From NCBI GenBank assembly GCA_001599915.1, contig BCIG01000031.1:248001-312000 (forward strand): 64,000 nucleotides of DNA, in the 5' to 3' direction. The stretch comes from Symbiotaphrina buchneri (lineage: Eukaryota > Ascomycota > Symbiotaphrinales > Symbiotaphrinaceae). The notes under the pieces were generated by a model. The model was not told the origin of the DNA. It saw only the letters and a program-made list of their open reading frames with translations, and did not search any database. Numbering within the stretch: the first letter of the stretch is position 1; each line of letters opens with the position of its first letter. The position numbers and the translations under genes were made by a program. Positions 1-11,172 of this stretch are shown here, piece by piece.

Positions 1-1310
1 GACGAAGATGACGCCGTTGACCACGCTGAAGACGACGATCCAGGTCAGCGTCGTGCCGTAGATCAGGAACGCCCAGAGCACGCCCGGGTAGAAGAAGACG
101 ATGACCGGCCGCGTCATGACTTTCCATAGCGGTGCGTTGGTGTAGCGGCCCGTGAAGATCCGGAGGCTGCGCCAGTAGGACATCTTCTTCTCGACCTCCA
201 CGGGGCCTTCGTTAGGGGTCGGGCGGGCAAGTTGGCCAGTCTGGTCTTCGATGATGACGGCCTTTTGCTTCTCGGCGTCATCGATAGGGTCGTCGTACGA
301 CGCCACGTACGCGACCTTGTCGCGGTGGTAGGACGTCTCGGGCACGAGAAAGATGACGGCAATGACGAACACGCCGAAGAAGATGGCACACACGCCGAAC
401 GTCCAGCGGTATCCGAGGTCCTCGATAATGTAGCCGCTGATCAGCGACCCGCCGGCAATACCACAGAGCAAGAACAAGTTCCACACGGCGATCCTGGTCG
501 CGCGCTGGTGCACGAAGTACAGGTCTCCCAGCGTGGCCTGCACCAGCACCTCATAGGGCGCCATGCCGATCCCGGACACGACCCTGCTGGCCAGGAAGGA
601 GTTGTATTCTTTGGTCAGGGCGCCCCACAGGCTGCAGACGAACATGATGATGATGGACACGATGTATACGGGGCGTTTGCCGTAGACTTTGGCGAGCGGG
701 TTGGCGATGAAGAGCGACGCGCCAATGCACAAGATCAGCCAGGCGGTCGACTGCGACAGCGTCTCGATGGAGATATTGAGGTCTGCCGCGATGACGGTGA
801 AGCCGGGTGAGAGCATAGGACCAAAGGCGCCCACCACAGCCGCGGAGAGACCGATGATCAGGAGGATCATGTCCTTTTGCCATAGCGGCCACTGGGACAG
901 CATCAGCCCCAAGGGTCTAACAAGATCTTCCCAAAGGTGGAACGTACGTTCAAGGGGTCATTGGGAGAGTCGGATGGCTGGGGCACGAGAATAACGTGCG
1001 AATACCGGCCGGTCGCATGCTTGAGGCGCTCGCGGGGAATGACGGACAACTCCTGGGGCAAGTCGGCCTGATCGTTGAGCGATGCTGGAACGACGCATTA
1101 GCACTTTTATCCTCTATATCGCCATGTAAAGAGGAATAGAAAAAGAGTGCCTCCATGCACGCAACGCCGGGGAAATCCCATCTCCCACGTGTACGGGATA
1201 ACCCCAGGGCAAACGGAAAAGCGGGGAGCGGGAAGCGGAAAAGCAAGCAGTGACCTACCCGTGCCAGGCACCAGCTCCAACTTCTTGCAATCAATAATTC
1301 CAAACGGCAT
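1..1310 (-). CDS. MFS transporter (DHA1/HOL1-like), 3' part outside window
   Basis: Proton-coupled export or uptake of a small molecule across a membrane; the substrate cannot be read from sequence. Exons 1259-1310, 948-1084 and 891 to beyond position 1 join in frame and give 360 visible residues. The N-terminus carries VPGTASLND and then DPLNWPLWQKD, formed across the second splice; both are typical of fungal 12-TM drug/polyamine-type MFS proteins. Six membrane segments follow, with a motif-A-like stretch (NPLAKVYGKRP) after TM2, then a charged cytoplasmic loop and TM7. The second intron (892-947) has a GTACGT donor. The first has a branch-like GCTAATG 15 nt before its CAG. Nearest neighbours are an FAD monooxygenase and a P450, so it may serve the same pathway; that is inference. 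Confidence 0.85.
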
Positions 1311-3238
1311 CTTGCACGATCTGATTCTGATCCTCTTTCCAAAAATCTCGTGCAACAGATGGCCTGACACTCACACAACCAATATTCCCCAGCTGGGGTT
1401 ATAACCTACGGGGTGGGTAGGGGACCCATAATAAATAGCCCTCCTCTCCACGCACTGCTCAACGGAAAAAAGCCTCCCCTCCACTGGATATCCACTTTTT
1501 CCCCTCCCGCCCTCCACAAACAGGGGCCCCCGAGGAGCGAGGCAGGAAAGGCGAGGAGGCCCCGCCCTGGGGCATGTGGCATGCATCTCCACTTTTCCGG
1601 AGCCAGCCAACCAGATATCCACCAACCCCTGCGCTGTGCTGTTCCAGGCCGATCACTACCCGAGACCAGCCAACGCGCACTATCCGCCGCGAGGTCTCGT
1701 ACTTGGCGCAGAGCAGCAAAGCGACCTCTCGCACGGCTGCTGCTGCATTGAGCCTATTCGATATCGAGAAAGACGTGGTCCTAGCAAATCGACCGGCCGA
1801 GCTTGGCGCGGTGCTACACACGCCCGCCTGGACATTTTCCGGACCGGATGGGGGACAAGACCCATGGGGAAACCGCGTGGGGCTAGCTGGAGAGATGGGG
1901 TTGTCCCGGAGCGCGGTCGCGCCCAGCCAGCCAATTGGATGGTAGGGATGAGTAATACACCTACGACTACATCCACAATTCCACGACAGGACAGAGCTGG
2001 ATAAAGAAAGACCAGCCGCGTGGCTGGCGGCGCAGCATGGCATCATCCTCTCCTTTTCGATCACTGGGTATTTCCCTCCGGGTGCCTATGTGGGAATCTC
2101 TACGAGAGTGGCAGCAGACAGAACGCCGGAATCCGGCGTGGAAGACGATGCCGAGGATGCAGTGGTTCGCAGGATGGGAATTGTCCGGATGTGTACACTG
2201 CGCGGGAAATGGGGATTAGCCGGTGTCAAACAGATACACACTACGGAGTAGATATTATTGGGACGCCTTTTTCAACGCAGCGGAAACACGACTTCCTGGG
2301 CCGGGGAATACCATGAATCTCTCCAGGAAAGACGAGAGAGCTCAGAGCATGTCTCGATGCCTACCAGACCACACCTCTTTCCATTTCCCCTCCTTCTTCT
2401 CTTCATCAATCCAATACCAGGAGCTCCGGGTCTACACAGCCCTCTAACTCTGCCTATTATTGCGAGATTTTAGCTTCTACGCTGCCTGGCTGGGTAAGTG
2501 GGTCCCGGCCTTGATCCAGGTCCGGGTCCTCAGCCCAGCGGAGTAACCCCATGGGGCGCCTTCACTCGTACTCTTGCCCAAACAAGCTAGCTAACAGAGA
2601 GCCCGTGAATTGGGGACCCACAGCTGACGCGCGACCAAGGACTCAAGCAGTGGCGTAGGCGTAGGCGTAGGCGTAGGCGTAGGCTTCTGTTTGAGACTGA
2701 ACTTGGGAGCCTGGGTTTGGGGGCTTGAGGCTGGACTTGGTCTTGGTCTTAGGCACAGAGGGCTACGGATGGATGACAAGGAGATGGCTTGGGCTCTGCG
2801 ACGACAGATGAGCAATGCGCACCACGCCAAAGAGGAAGGGAGAAAAAACAATGGGTGCAGCATTCTGGACAGTCTTTATAGAGCCTTTATACAGCCTTTG
2901 GCGAAGAGACGATCCGCCTGCCTCTGGGGATGCGGTATTCCACATTCTGCAGGAAGGAGAGGTAGAAAGGGAAAGACCGGGGATGGGATGCATGGTTACT
3001 TGCTTGCTCCAAGGAAAGGAAGACTTATTGATGGCCAAGACGCATCCTCCATGTCATAGGGAGGGATACTGTAGCTGAAGATGCCTGATCCATGGCTCTA
3101 TCTTTCTTCTTCCAGTTGAGATAATTTGATATGTTAATGTGATATGATTTGTTATGATATGATATCCAACACCATGCCTATCATCCATGAGAATCCAAAA
3201 ACGGCCAAATCGGCTCAACAAAAACACAACCCCACGCT
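1311..3238. other. Intergenic, no gene seen
   Basis: Long spacer between the 5' end of the MFS gene and the 3' end of the FAD monooxygenase gene. It holds several short overlapping open frames on both strands, none with a recognisable domain or a consistent exon structure. It contains a GGCGTA microsatellite (listed separately) and AT-rich GATAT-type sequence near 3120-3165. I see no convincing coding or RNA gene. Confidence 0.6.
2652..2684. repeat. GGCGTA hexanucleotide microsatellite
   Basis: Five perfect tandem copies of GGCGTA followed by a partial copy, in noncoding sequence. Hexamer repeats like this change length by slippage and could serve as a strain marker. Confidence 0.9.
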
Positions 3239-4656
3239 CTACGACACCTTCACCGGCTCACCCACCACCGCCGCAGGCGCCAACTTCGCCGCCGCCGCCT
3301 CCATCCCCCCTCCAACCTTCCCCTCTCTCTCCAACTCCTTCAACCCCCCCTCAAAGACCTCATACGCATCCCTCTCGGCATCAAACCCCAACAACCACTC
3401 CTCACGCTTCAACTTCATGCTATCGGGATTACTCTTAACCTTCTCAAAATCCGCTTTATGCCACGTATCGCGCGTGCTCTCGCCCGTCTTCTGCGCCGCA
3501 CGAACCCGTTCATAGCGAATCCGTTCGAACGCGCGCACCGCGTCGGATACACGCGATTTACCCGCTAGCTGTAAGCAGACGGCCATGACGGCCCCGTCTT
3601 CCATGGCTTGGCTGGCGCCTTGGATGGAGGTGGGCAGGAAGGGGTGCGCGGCGTCACCGATGAGTGCGATGCGCGCTTTCGGGGAGATCCAGGTGGGAAG
3701 AGGGTCCCGGTACACGAGTTTCCAGTCGACGAGGTACTCGGTTGGAGTGGCTTTGACGATCTCGTGTACGACGGGGTCCCATCCCTCGAGTACCTTGAGG
3801 GCGTCGGCCTGGCTGCCGGGGATCTGCCAGCCTTCTTCGACGTCGGCTTCGTCCTGTGAGAGGCGGGGGGTTAGAGATTGTAGATCAAGTAATATTTGGA
3901 TTGGACGGGGCATACCTTGTGTGTGCACACCCAGCTGAAATCCTTGCTGCCCTTGAGCGACGCCGCGATGAAGTGGATGTCCGGGCCTAGCCACGCGCAA
4001 TGGCTGTCTTTGCCCTGGCACATCCACGACGTAAGCGGGTTCTCTGCCAGCTTATCCGACGAGAACCACGCTCTGTAGATAGCATACCCTGAGCTCTTAG
4101 GCTTGTCTTCATATCCCAGCACGATCGTCCGGCCTTTCGACCTTACGCCATCCGCCGCCAAAACCACATCCGCATGGAACTTCTGCCCGTTGGCCACGAC
4201 GCCCGCCCCATTATCGTCCTCAAAGTAATCCGTGACCTTATGGCCGAGGCGGATATCAATACCCAGCTCACGGGCATGATCATAAATGATCTCATGGATC
4301 TCGCCTCGGTGGCCATTAAACGGCTTGCCGAACTCGTTCTCCCACTTCTGGTACGTCAGGTCCTCGCCCTTGTATGTTTTATACAGCAGGCCCTCGCTCT
4401 GGTGGCAGATGGGGTCCAGCTTGGCCTCGACGCCCGGCCACCGCATGAAGATCCGCCCGGCGTTCGGCCCGAATGAGATGACGTCCCCGAGGATCTTGAG
4501 TTCGGGGAAGGATTCGAGGACCAGCACGTCGTGGCCCTTGCGGTGGCATTCGATGGCGGCGGTCAGCCCGGCGAACCCGGCGCCGACGATGATGGCTTTG
4601 ATGCCGGAAGGGGGAGGGCGGGTCTTGTTGGGGTCGGCGGTGGTGGTGGTAGCCAT
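3239..4656 (-). CDS. FAD-dependent monooxygenase, salicylate hydroxylase-like
   Basis: Group A flavoprotein aromatic hydroxylase-type enzyme: FAD and NAD(P)H, adding one oxygen to an aromatic or related ring. Two exons (3916-4656, 3239-3853) with a 62-nt phase-0 intron give 451 aa, normal for the family. Visible motifs are the dinucleotide-binding GAGFAG at residues 25-30, the DG motif (AADGVRS, about 167-173) and the second FAD-binding GD motif (IGDAAHPFLP, Asp about 314). No signal peptide or membrane anchor, so probably cytosolic. The N-terminal 18 residues are a low-complexity tail. It lies head to head with a P450 across about 1 kb and near an MFS transporter, which suggests shared use in breakdown or tailoring of an aromatic or polyketide compound. 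The substrate is not readable. Confidence 0.88.
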
Positions 4657-5202
4657 GATGGATGGGCGGGAGGGATGCGTCTATGCTGTATTTTCTATGC
4701 CCAAGGGACGAAGACCAGCAAGAATATAAAAAGAAGAAGACCAAATGAACGGGTATATTATTTCTCTAGGGCTCAAGGAAGAGTCAACGGCGGTAATTGG
4801 ATTGGAAGACGCGGTCCAAGAGGACTGCCAGTCGGTATTTGTTAGGCGGGGCGGACCTCGTGGATGGACGCAGGGACAGTGTTGTGGCCCCACTTGATCC
4901 CCTAACCCCACGTCTGTTTCCCATGGGGCCAAGCCGAGGCGGAAGAAGCAGAATAGAAGAAGAAGCGGACATGTTCCGCGGTCCCGCCCGGAGGACGGAG
5001 ATAAGTCCAGACCCAACCGGACTGTCCTGAATAAAATTGTGAAATGTTGCACGTGAGCTTTTTCACTTGTTCACCTTCTAAATGTCAGTTATCCCACCGT
5101 CCTGCAATAAACAATTCGTAATACTTCGTTAGAAACCGAAAAGAAAAAATTGCCGACGGTGCAGTGGAAAGTCGCTGGCAGTTGCCGACGACCGACCGGC
5201 GT

Positions 5203-5214
5203 CAGTGCGCACTG
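5203..5214. promoter_or_regulatory. 12-bp perfect palindrome, candidate operator
   Basis: CAGTGCGCACTG is its own reverse complement and sits between the divergent FAD monooxygenase and P450 genes, about 410 bp before the P450 start and 550 bp before the other. A dimeric transcription factor could bind it and control both genes; no known factor is identified. Confidence 0.35.
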
Positions 5215-5544
5215 CGGGGGTAATTTGCTCTCCTATTGTGGCTCCCATTGGTCAATCGGGAATCCGGGGAAGACCCCTTCCGCGACTCCCACTCATCCAC
5301 ATGCGCGCACTTCGGGATGAACCCATGGGGTTTATTATCACCTGCCGAGAGAGATCAGATCAGATTATTGAATACTAGTCTAAACGGGTCAATCCATGTT
5401 CATTCTCTCATTGGTAATCATGTCTTCCTCCCTTGATCGTTATTGGCTTCCCGGTCAGCAACCTCCGCCCTCTTCCTGGACAAATTGACCTCTGCCCCCG
5501 CTGCCCTTCCACCAGATCTCTCCCGTATAATCATCCAGTCTCCA

Positions 5545-5551
5545 ATAAATA
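5545..5551 (+). promoter_or_regulatory. TATA-like element of the P450 gene
   Basis: ATAAATA lies 82 bp before the chosen P450 start codon, a normal distance for a fungal TATA box allowing for a short 5' leader. Confidence 0.45.
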
Positions 5552-5626
5552 TTCCCCGGCCGGTGGTTGAAGCAACCTACAACCCATCAACTCAGCAGCA
5601 CTGTCTCTCGTAGACCATCCACGACA

Positions 5627-7285
5627 ATGGCGTCAATTCCCTTCCTCACCTCGCTGTCCTGGCCCTGGCTGCTCGCCATCCTTCTCTCCATCCCACTCTC
5701 CATCCTCGTCCACGACATCATCCTCTGGCAACGCATGCCACCCGGCCCGCGTCCACTGCCCTTCATCGGGAACAAGCACCAAATCCCAAAATCCGCGCCG
5801 TGGATCCAATTCGAGCAATGGTCCAAACAATACGGGCCGATCTTCACACTCTGGATCGGGCGACGTCCCACAATCATCATCTCCGACCCGAACATCGCCG
5901 TGGACCTAATGGAGAAGCGCTCGCACGTCTACTCCTCACGGCCGCGCTTCGTCGTCATGGGCGAGATCTACAGCGACATGTCTTCCGTGCTGGTGCAGCC
6001 GTACGGCAAAGCCTGGTCCCTACGACGCAAACTCCTTCACCACGCGCTGACCCCCTCCGCGCTGCGGCTCTACAAGCCCATCCAAGAAGCCGAAGCCTCG
6101 CGCCTCTGCGCGCAGCTACTAGCTGACCCGGGCAGGTGGGAAATGCTGCTGGACCGGTTCACGTCGGGGATCGTCTTCGCCGTCGCGTACGGGCACCGCA
6201 TCGACAGCATGGACTCGGCCATCATCCGGCAGCGGCTGGCATTCATGCACTACCAAGCACAACTCAACGTGCCAGGGGCTTTCCTGGCCGAAACATTCCC
6301 CGTGCTGGCGCGGCTGCCGGACGTGCTCGTGCCCAGCGTGGCCGAGGTCAAGCGCCGCGGCCGCATCGAGGCCGCCGCCAACATGGCGCTCGTCGAGGAC
6401 GTGCAGCGCGAGCTGGCGCAGGCTAAGCAGACGGGCCAGGACATCCCAGACTCGCTGTGCAAGCTCCTCCTACAGATGCGCGAGAAAGAGGACATCCCGC
6501 TCTCCGCGCGCGACTTCGCCGCCGTGCCCGCCTCCCTCTTCGGTGCGGGGGCAGACACCACCGCGTCGACGCTCTGCAGCGCTTTCCTCGCGCTGGTAAC
6601 ACACCCTGAGACGCTCACCGCCGCACACGCCGAGCTGGACGCCGTCATCGGCCCGGACCGCACGCCCACCTTCGCCGACGAGCCCTCCCTCCCATACATC
6701 CGCGCGCTGTGCAAAGAAGTTCTCCGCTGGCGACCCGTCGCCGTTCTGGGCGGGACGCCGCACGCCAGCACCGAGCGCGACGTGTACCGCGGGTACGTGA
6801 TCCCCGCGGGGACGACCATCCTGGGGAACTCCTGGGCGATCAACTTGAACCCTCTATACTACCCTAACCCGCACCACTTCAACCCTTTACGCTTCCTGTC
6901 CTCCCCCTCTGAAGCGCCGCTTACGCCAACCCACCCTTCCCCGCCCTCACCCGCCGCCATGGAAAAGGGCAGCATCCCACACCCCTCCGCCCAGCGGGGC
7001 CATAGTTCCTTCGGCTGGGGCCGGCGGATTTGCCCGGGCGCCGGGCTGGCGGAGAACAGCCTGTTCGTGGCGCTGGCGAAGCTGCTGTGGGGTTTTGAGA
7101 TACGGGGGATGGAGGGGAGAGTGTATGATACATTTGATTATACCGAGGGCTTTAATATTCGCCCCAGGAGCTTTGAGTGTGTGGTTAGACCGAGGAGTGA
7201 GCGGCATCGTGAGGTGCTGCTGAGGGAGAATGAGCGCGCGGAGGCGGTTATGAGTCGCTTTACGCCGTTTAGGGAGGTTGTTTGA
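5627..7285 (+). CDS. Cytochrome P450 monooxygenase, microsomal class II type
   Basis: Single-exon P450 of 552 aa. An N-terminal membrane anchor (about residues 10-30) is followed by the proline-rich hinge MPPGPRPLPFIG. The I-helix oxygen-binding motif is AGADTTAST, the K-helix ExxR is KEVLRWRP, and the haem loop is FGWGRRICPGAG with the ligand Cys at about 469. It should sit in the ER membrane and take electrons from cytochrome P450 reductase. I chose the ATG at 5627 (purine at -3, followed directly by the anchor) over an in-frame upstream ATG at 5567 that would add 20 residues ahead of the anchor. Overall it resembles fungal CYP families with O-demethylase/hydroxylase type enzymes; I cannot assign the family number or substrate. 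The divergent FAD monooxygenase is its likely partner gene. Confidence 0.92.
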   Translation: MASIPFLTSLSWPWLLAILLSIPLSILVHDIILWQRMPPGPRPLPFIGNKHQIPKSAPWIQFEQWSKQYGPIFTLWIGRRPTIIISDPNIAVDLMEKRSHVYSSRPRFVVMGEIYSDMSSVLVQPYGKAWSLRRKLLHHALTPSALRLYKPIQEAEASRLCAQLLADPGRWEMLLDRFTSGIVFAVAYGHRIDSMDSAIIRQRLAFMHYQAQLNVPGAFLAETFPVLARLPDVLVPSVAEVKRRGRIEAAANMALVEDVQRELAQAKQTGQDIPDSLCKLLLQMREKEDIPLSARDFAAVPASLFGAGADTTASTLCSAFLALVTHPETLTAAHAELDAVIGPDRTPTFADEPSLPYIRALCKEVLRWRPVAVLGGTPHASTERDVYRGYVIPAGTTILGNSWAINLNPLYYPNPHHFNPLRFLSSPSEAPLTPTHPSPPSPAAMEKGSIPHPSAQRGHSSFGWGRRICPGAGLAENSLFVALAKLLWGFEIRGMEGRVYDTFDYTEGFNIRPRSFECVVRPRSERHREVLLRENERAEAVMSRFTPFREVV

Positions 7286-7498
7286 GTGGAGGGGAAAGAG
7301 AAGGTTGGGGGGCTAGATATGGTAAAGAAGGGTTGAAGAAGCGGATGAGGGGTTTATGAGCAAGCGGATGAAGAAATGAGCGAACGAGCATCTGGGAGCG
7401 TAACGTATGTTTGTATATGAGCCGCTGAGCTTGCATCCGTTGGGTATTTTAAGCATTGGTACATGGAGTTTTTCAGCAAAATCACAATATCCTCCCCA

Positions 7499-10400
7499 TC
7501 ACAACTGCTCAATCCCTGCCACGACCTGCTCTAGCTGCTTCTCGTCCTGTCCTTTCAAAGCTTGAGCTAGCATCCGCGAGCTAAAGGGGCCATCGAATCA
7601 GCGCAACTCTCTAGGAGGGGAGGGCGACAGGTGGTAGACATGGTCACATACAGATTGGTCAACTTCTTCGCCTTGATCTCCTGTTCCAGTTCCGCCGACT
7701 TCAAGGCAGCCTGCTCCAGCACCGACTGTGGCATATTCGCCAGTCGGGCGACGTTCAAGCTGGGCAAAGTCAGTGTCCTCGGTCTCCTTTGGCGCTTACA
7801 TGCCACTTACCCATACGACCGATGCGCGACCCCCTCACCCACCTCATACAAGAACGTAATCTCCTGCCCGTTCTCGCCCGTCTCCTCAAACCGCATATGT
7901 ACATTCTTCAGCTCGCCATGCTCGAAGCCCTTTTCCATCGTGCTCAGGTTCTGGTAATGCGTGATGAACAAAACCAGGCTCTTCAGGTCGCGCACGACGT
8001 AGTCCAGCACGGCTTGTGCGATGGCCACGCCGTCGTGCGTGCTCGTGCCTCGACCTAGCTCGTCTAGGATCACCAGGGACCGAGGTGTTGCTTGCTTGAG
8101 GATGTCGGCGGTCTCGTGTAGCTCGACCATGAAGGTGCTCTCACCGGCCATCATGTTGTCAAACGCGCCCATGCGGGTGAAGACGGCGTCAAGCATACCC
8201 AGTGTCGCCGACTCAGCCGGCACATACGAGCCGATCTGGCCCATGATGGCGATGAGGGCAACCTGTCGAACATAGCTCGACTTACCGCCCATATTGGGCC
8301 CAGTTATGAGCAGAGCGCGGGTAGCGTCTGCGGAGAGCTCTGTGTCGTTAGGGACATAACTGTCGATAAGGAGCTGCTCCACCATGGGATGGCGGCCTTG
8401 CTGCACGGAAATCCGAGTCGAGTCGTCATAGATGGGTTTGACATAACCTGGTTGCGAGGCCACCGTTGCGAGAGAAAGGAGACAGTCCAAAAGGGCGAGA
8501 GATTGGATACAATCACGGAAAGTTTGATATTTGGAGGAAATGGATGCAAGCAATGCCGAGAATGCAGTGTCACACGCCGCTGCCAGACTTTCTTTATGTT
8601 GGTCTCTCTCACGGATGAGACGAACGACTTCCGGAGTATGGAAGCGTGATACCTTCTTGGTGCCGCTGATCTTTGCCCAGGAAGCTGGTACATTCTTGAG
8701 CTGACTGTTTTCCACTTCGATCAGGTACTGCAGGTGAATCAGAATGCATATCAGGCCGTTATGCTGAAATTGAGTCTTACCTCGATTCCTGCTACGGTAA
8801 CGTAGTCGACCTTCTTTTTACGAAGCTTCTCGGCAGCAACTGCTCGATGTTCATTCAAATCATGCTCAACCGTAGCAATGCCCTTCAAGTCGTCAGTATA
8901 ATGAGTGGACAAGCCGCATATGGACTTACCAATTTGTGATCTGTGATATCCTCTGTTTCATCGGCATCCCGAAAGAAGCCAAACTTATCATCATTCCTCG
9001 CAGCTTCAGCGTTGATCTTATCGAGATAGCTGATGACATCATCTGAAATGGTCGGCAGAGCTGCTATAGCCTGATTGAGAATTTCCGACTTGAAGCCTGC
9101 ATCTGCTGGAGATTTGACGAATGCGAATTCATTGGCTATTCGCTGCAATGACTGTAATACAGTGAGTAGTTCGGGACGTGTGCACTAGCTTCATGTCAGT
9201 ACATCTCTGCTAACGGTTGACGAAGTATAGAGACCTTTCCATAGTAAATCCTGATCAAGCTCTTTTCCAGGTCACCCTTGAGCTTATTGAGAAGGGTCTT
9301 GAGTTTGTCAACTATGGCACTGTTTTCTCCACCTTTCAGTTCTTCAACAGCAGATATTCGTTCCTCCAACTGCGTCTTGTCCAATAAAGGACGGCCAACC
9401 CATTTCCGTAGTAATCTCTGACCGAACCGGGTCTGGGTGCGATCCAATGTCCAGAATAGACTACCTTTCTCAGTATAATCTGTCTGATTTTGATATATCT
9501 CAAGGCTGGTCAATGTGTTGCCGTTTAAAAGCATCCTCGACCGAGCACTAAAAGACTGGAAATAATTGGTCAAATCAAAAACATGCTCCAGACCATAATC
9601 TGACATGTGTTTGATCATAGCGGAAAGACATATAGTGACATGCTCGGACAATTTCAGTACTTTGTCCAGGAGATGACTCGCCGTATCGTCCCCACTGTCT
9701 CCTGAGGTCTTCAGCTTGTCTGCGTAGAACCTTGAAACATGACTGTAGGCTTCAGCGGCCATAGTCTTTGGTTTCGGTACCCTTTCAACCCTGATCTTGT
9801 CTCCGAATACGTTCGTACTACTTCCTGACAAGTGCTGCACCAGCTTCTCAGTAGCTTTCGAAAGATCCCCCACAATTAGAAACTCGCATGGAGCAATATG
9901 GAGCAATCGGGTCTCTATTTCACTTCTCATGAAGCCGTCTTCGAAGTCATCGTAGATCACATCTCCGGTAGCTGGTTGTACAGCTACTATCCCAACTTGA
10001 ACCTTCTCATCCGTACCCCAGCCTTTCGCATTTGTCTCGGTCAAACAAAGCAGGTAGCCAGTAGCCGGTGCTCCTCCACTTGGACTATCCACTGCCGCGT
10101 CCAGACCCTCGATATCATCGATATATGTCCCCTTGGTATAAAGGTTGGTGAGTCTTCGAACAAAAGGCGCATTCCTATTGTCACCGACTGCTTTCAGAGC
10201 CGCAGTTTCCAACTGACGTACTACGCCGACCTTATGTCCTGCTTTCACCAATCTTTTGACATGTACATGTAACCGATGCACAGGGATACTAGCAGAGGCG
10301 AACCTATCCAAATGTGTTTCAGATGGATGTTCATCGTATCTGAGCTTCCCGGGTATGCAAACAATGCTCAGCTCTTTCGCGGCTATTCTTGCATCCTCTC

Positions 10401-11172
10401 CGAAGAAACGAAATTTATAGCCCACTTCAACGATCAGTAGGGTGTCCATGTGCTTGCGCTTGATCTCGACGACTTGTTTCTCCATAGGCGTAAGTTTATT
10501 TGGAGTGGCTTTCTTGCCTCCCAAAGCCTTTCGGCCGGTCTTAGGCGGTGGCGTCTCTTCTTCCTCTTCTTCGCCTACTTCTCCCTCCGCATCCTCGGCG
10601 TTATCTTGTCCATTGGCTGCATCCCAGCGTCTCCTCCTCAAGTCTGCAAGACTATCCGGTTTGCCCAATTTCTTTACAAACTTCTCGTGTAATCGCTCCT
10701 TTCTCCGCCTTGTGTCCTCGTCGTCTTCATCTTGTCCGGGTTCGGCAGCAGGAGAGCTTGAGAACAGATACTTCTCGGTCCGCGCCGAAATCTTCGGACG
10801 TTTGCCCGGTTCCTTCCTTGTGATGTTTGCGTTACCTGTCCTCGGCCCATTTTGTTCGTTTGTCCTTTGCCGCTTAAGTTCCGGTAGAACAGGTCCATCG
10901 TCATCCTCCGCGTCCTGTTCAAGGGCCCTTTTTATCCTCCCCGCTGCTTCTCTCTCCAGTGCCAGCGATTGGTCGTCTTCGGATGTGAAAAATAAAGAGC
11001 TTGCCCCATCGACCCCGGGTTCTGGATCCCGTCCATTGCTCTTTCGAGCTGTGGTCTCCGTCGGTGTAGCCGGAGATTGACTTGGAGAGGGAACTGACGG
11101 CTTGCGGGTGAAGAAACTGGAAATAGACTGCTGCTTCTTTCCGAATGTAGGATTTGGCGAAGAAGCAGGCAT
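7499..11172 (-). CDS. msh3: DNA mismatch repair protein Msh3 (MutS family)
   Basis: With Msh2 forms MutS-beta, which recognises insertion/deletion loops in the nucleus. Exons 9235-11172, 8930-9184, 8781-8882, 7811-8727, 7652-7759 and 7499-7580 join in frame to 1133 aa. The N-terminus has a PCNA-binding PIP box, Q-x-x-I-x-x-F-F at residues 14-21 (QQSISSFF), then a disordered acidic/basic stretch, the mismatch-binding domain ([14 protein letters not shown]), the lever/clamp helices and the ATPase with Walker [11 protein letters not shown] and Walker [17 protein letters not shown]. The frame extends four codons upstream of the ATG at 11172 but without another ATG. The first intron uses a GTCTCT donor; the exon after it restores the conserved GKCTRPELL sequence, which supports this splice. 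The final 27-codon exon encodes the conserved GIEQL end. Confidence 0.95.

Larger units (their letters stand above)
4657..5626. other. Divergent promoter region, FAD monooxygenase / P450
   Basis: Shared upstream region of the two oxygenase genes. Several CCAAT-type sequences in both orientations (for example near 5246 and 5405), a 12-bp perfect palindrome (5203-5214) and a TATA-like ATAAATA (5545-5551) about 80 bp before the P450 start. No coding sequence seen. Confidence 0.6.

Noticed and set aside
232-810. A 192-codon frame on the plus strand
   Set aside because: It lies entirely antisense to the MFS transporter exon, whose reading frame is well supported by motifs. GC-rich coding exons often leave an open antisense frame.
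1413-3078. Many overlapping short frames on both strands in the first long spacer
   Set aside because: None has a recognisable domain, and none combines with another through plausible splice sites.
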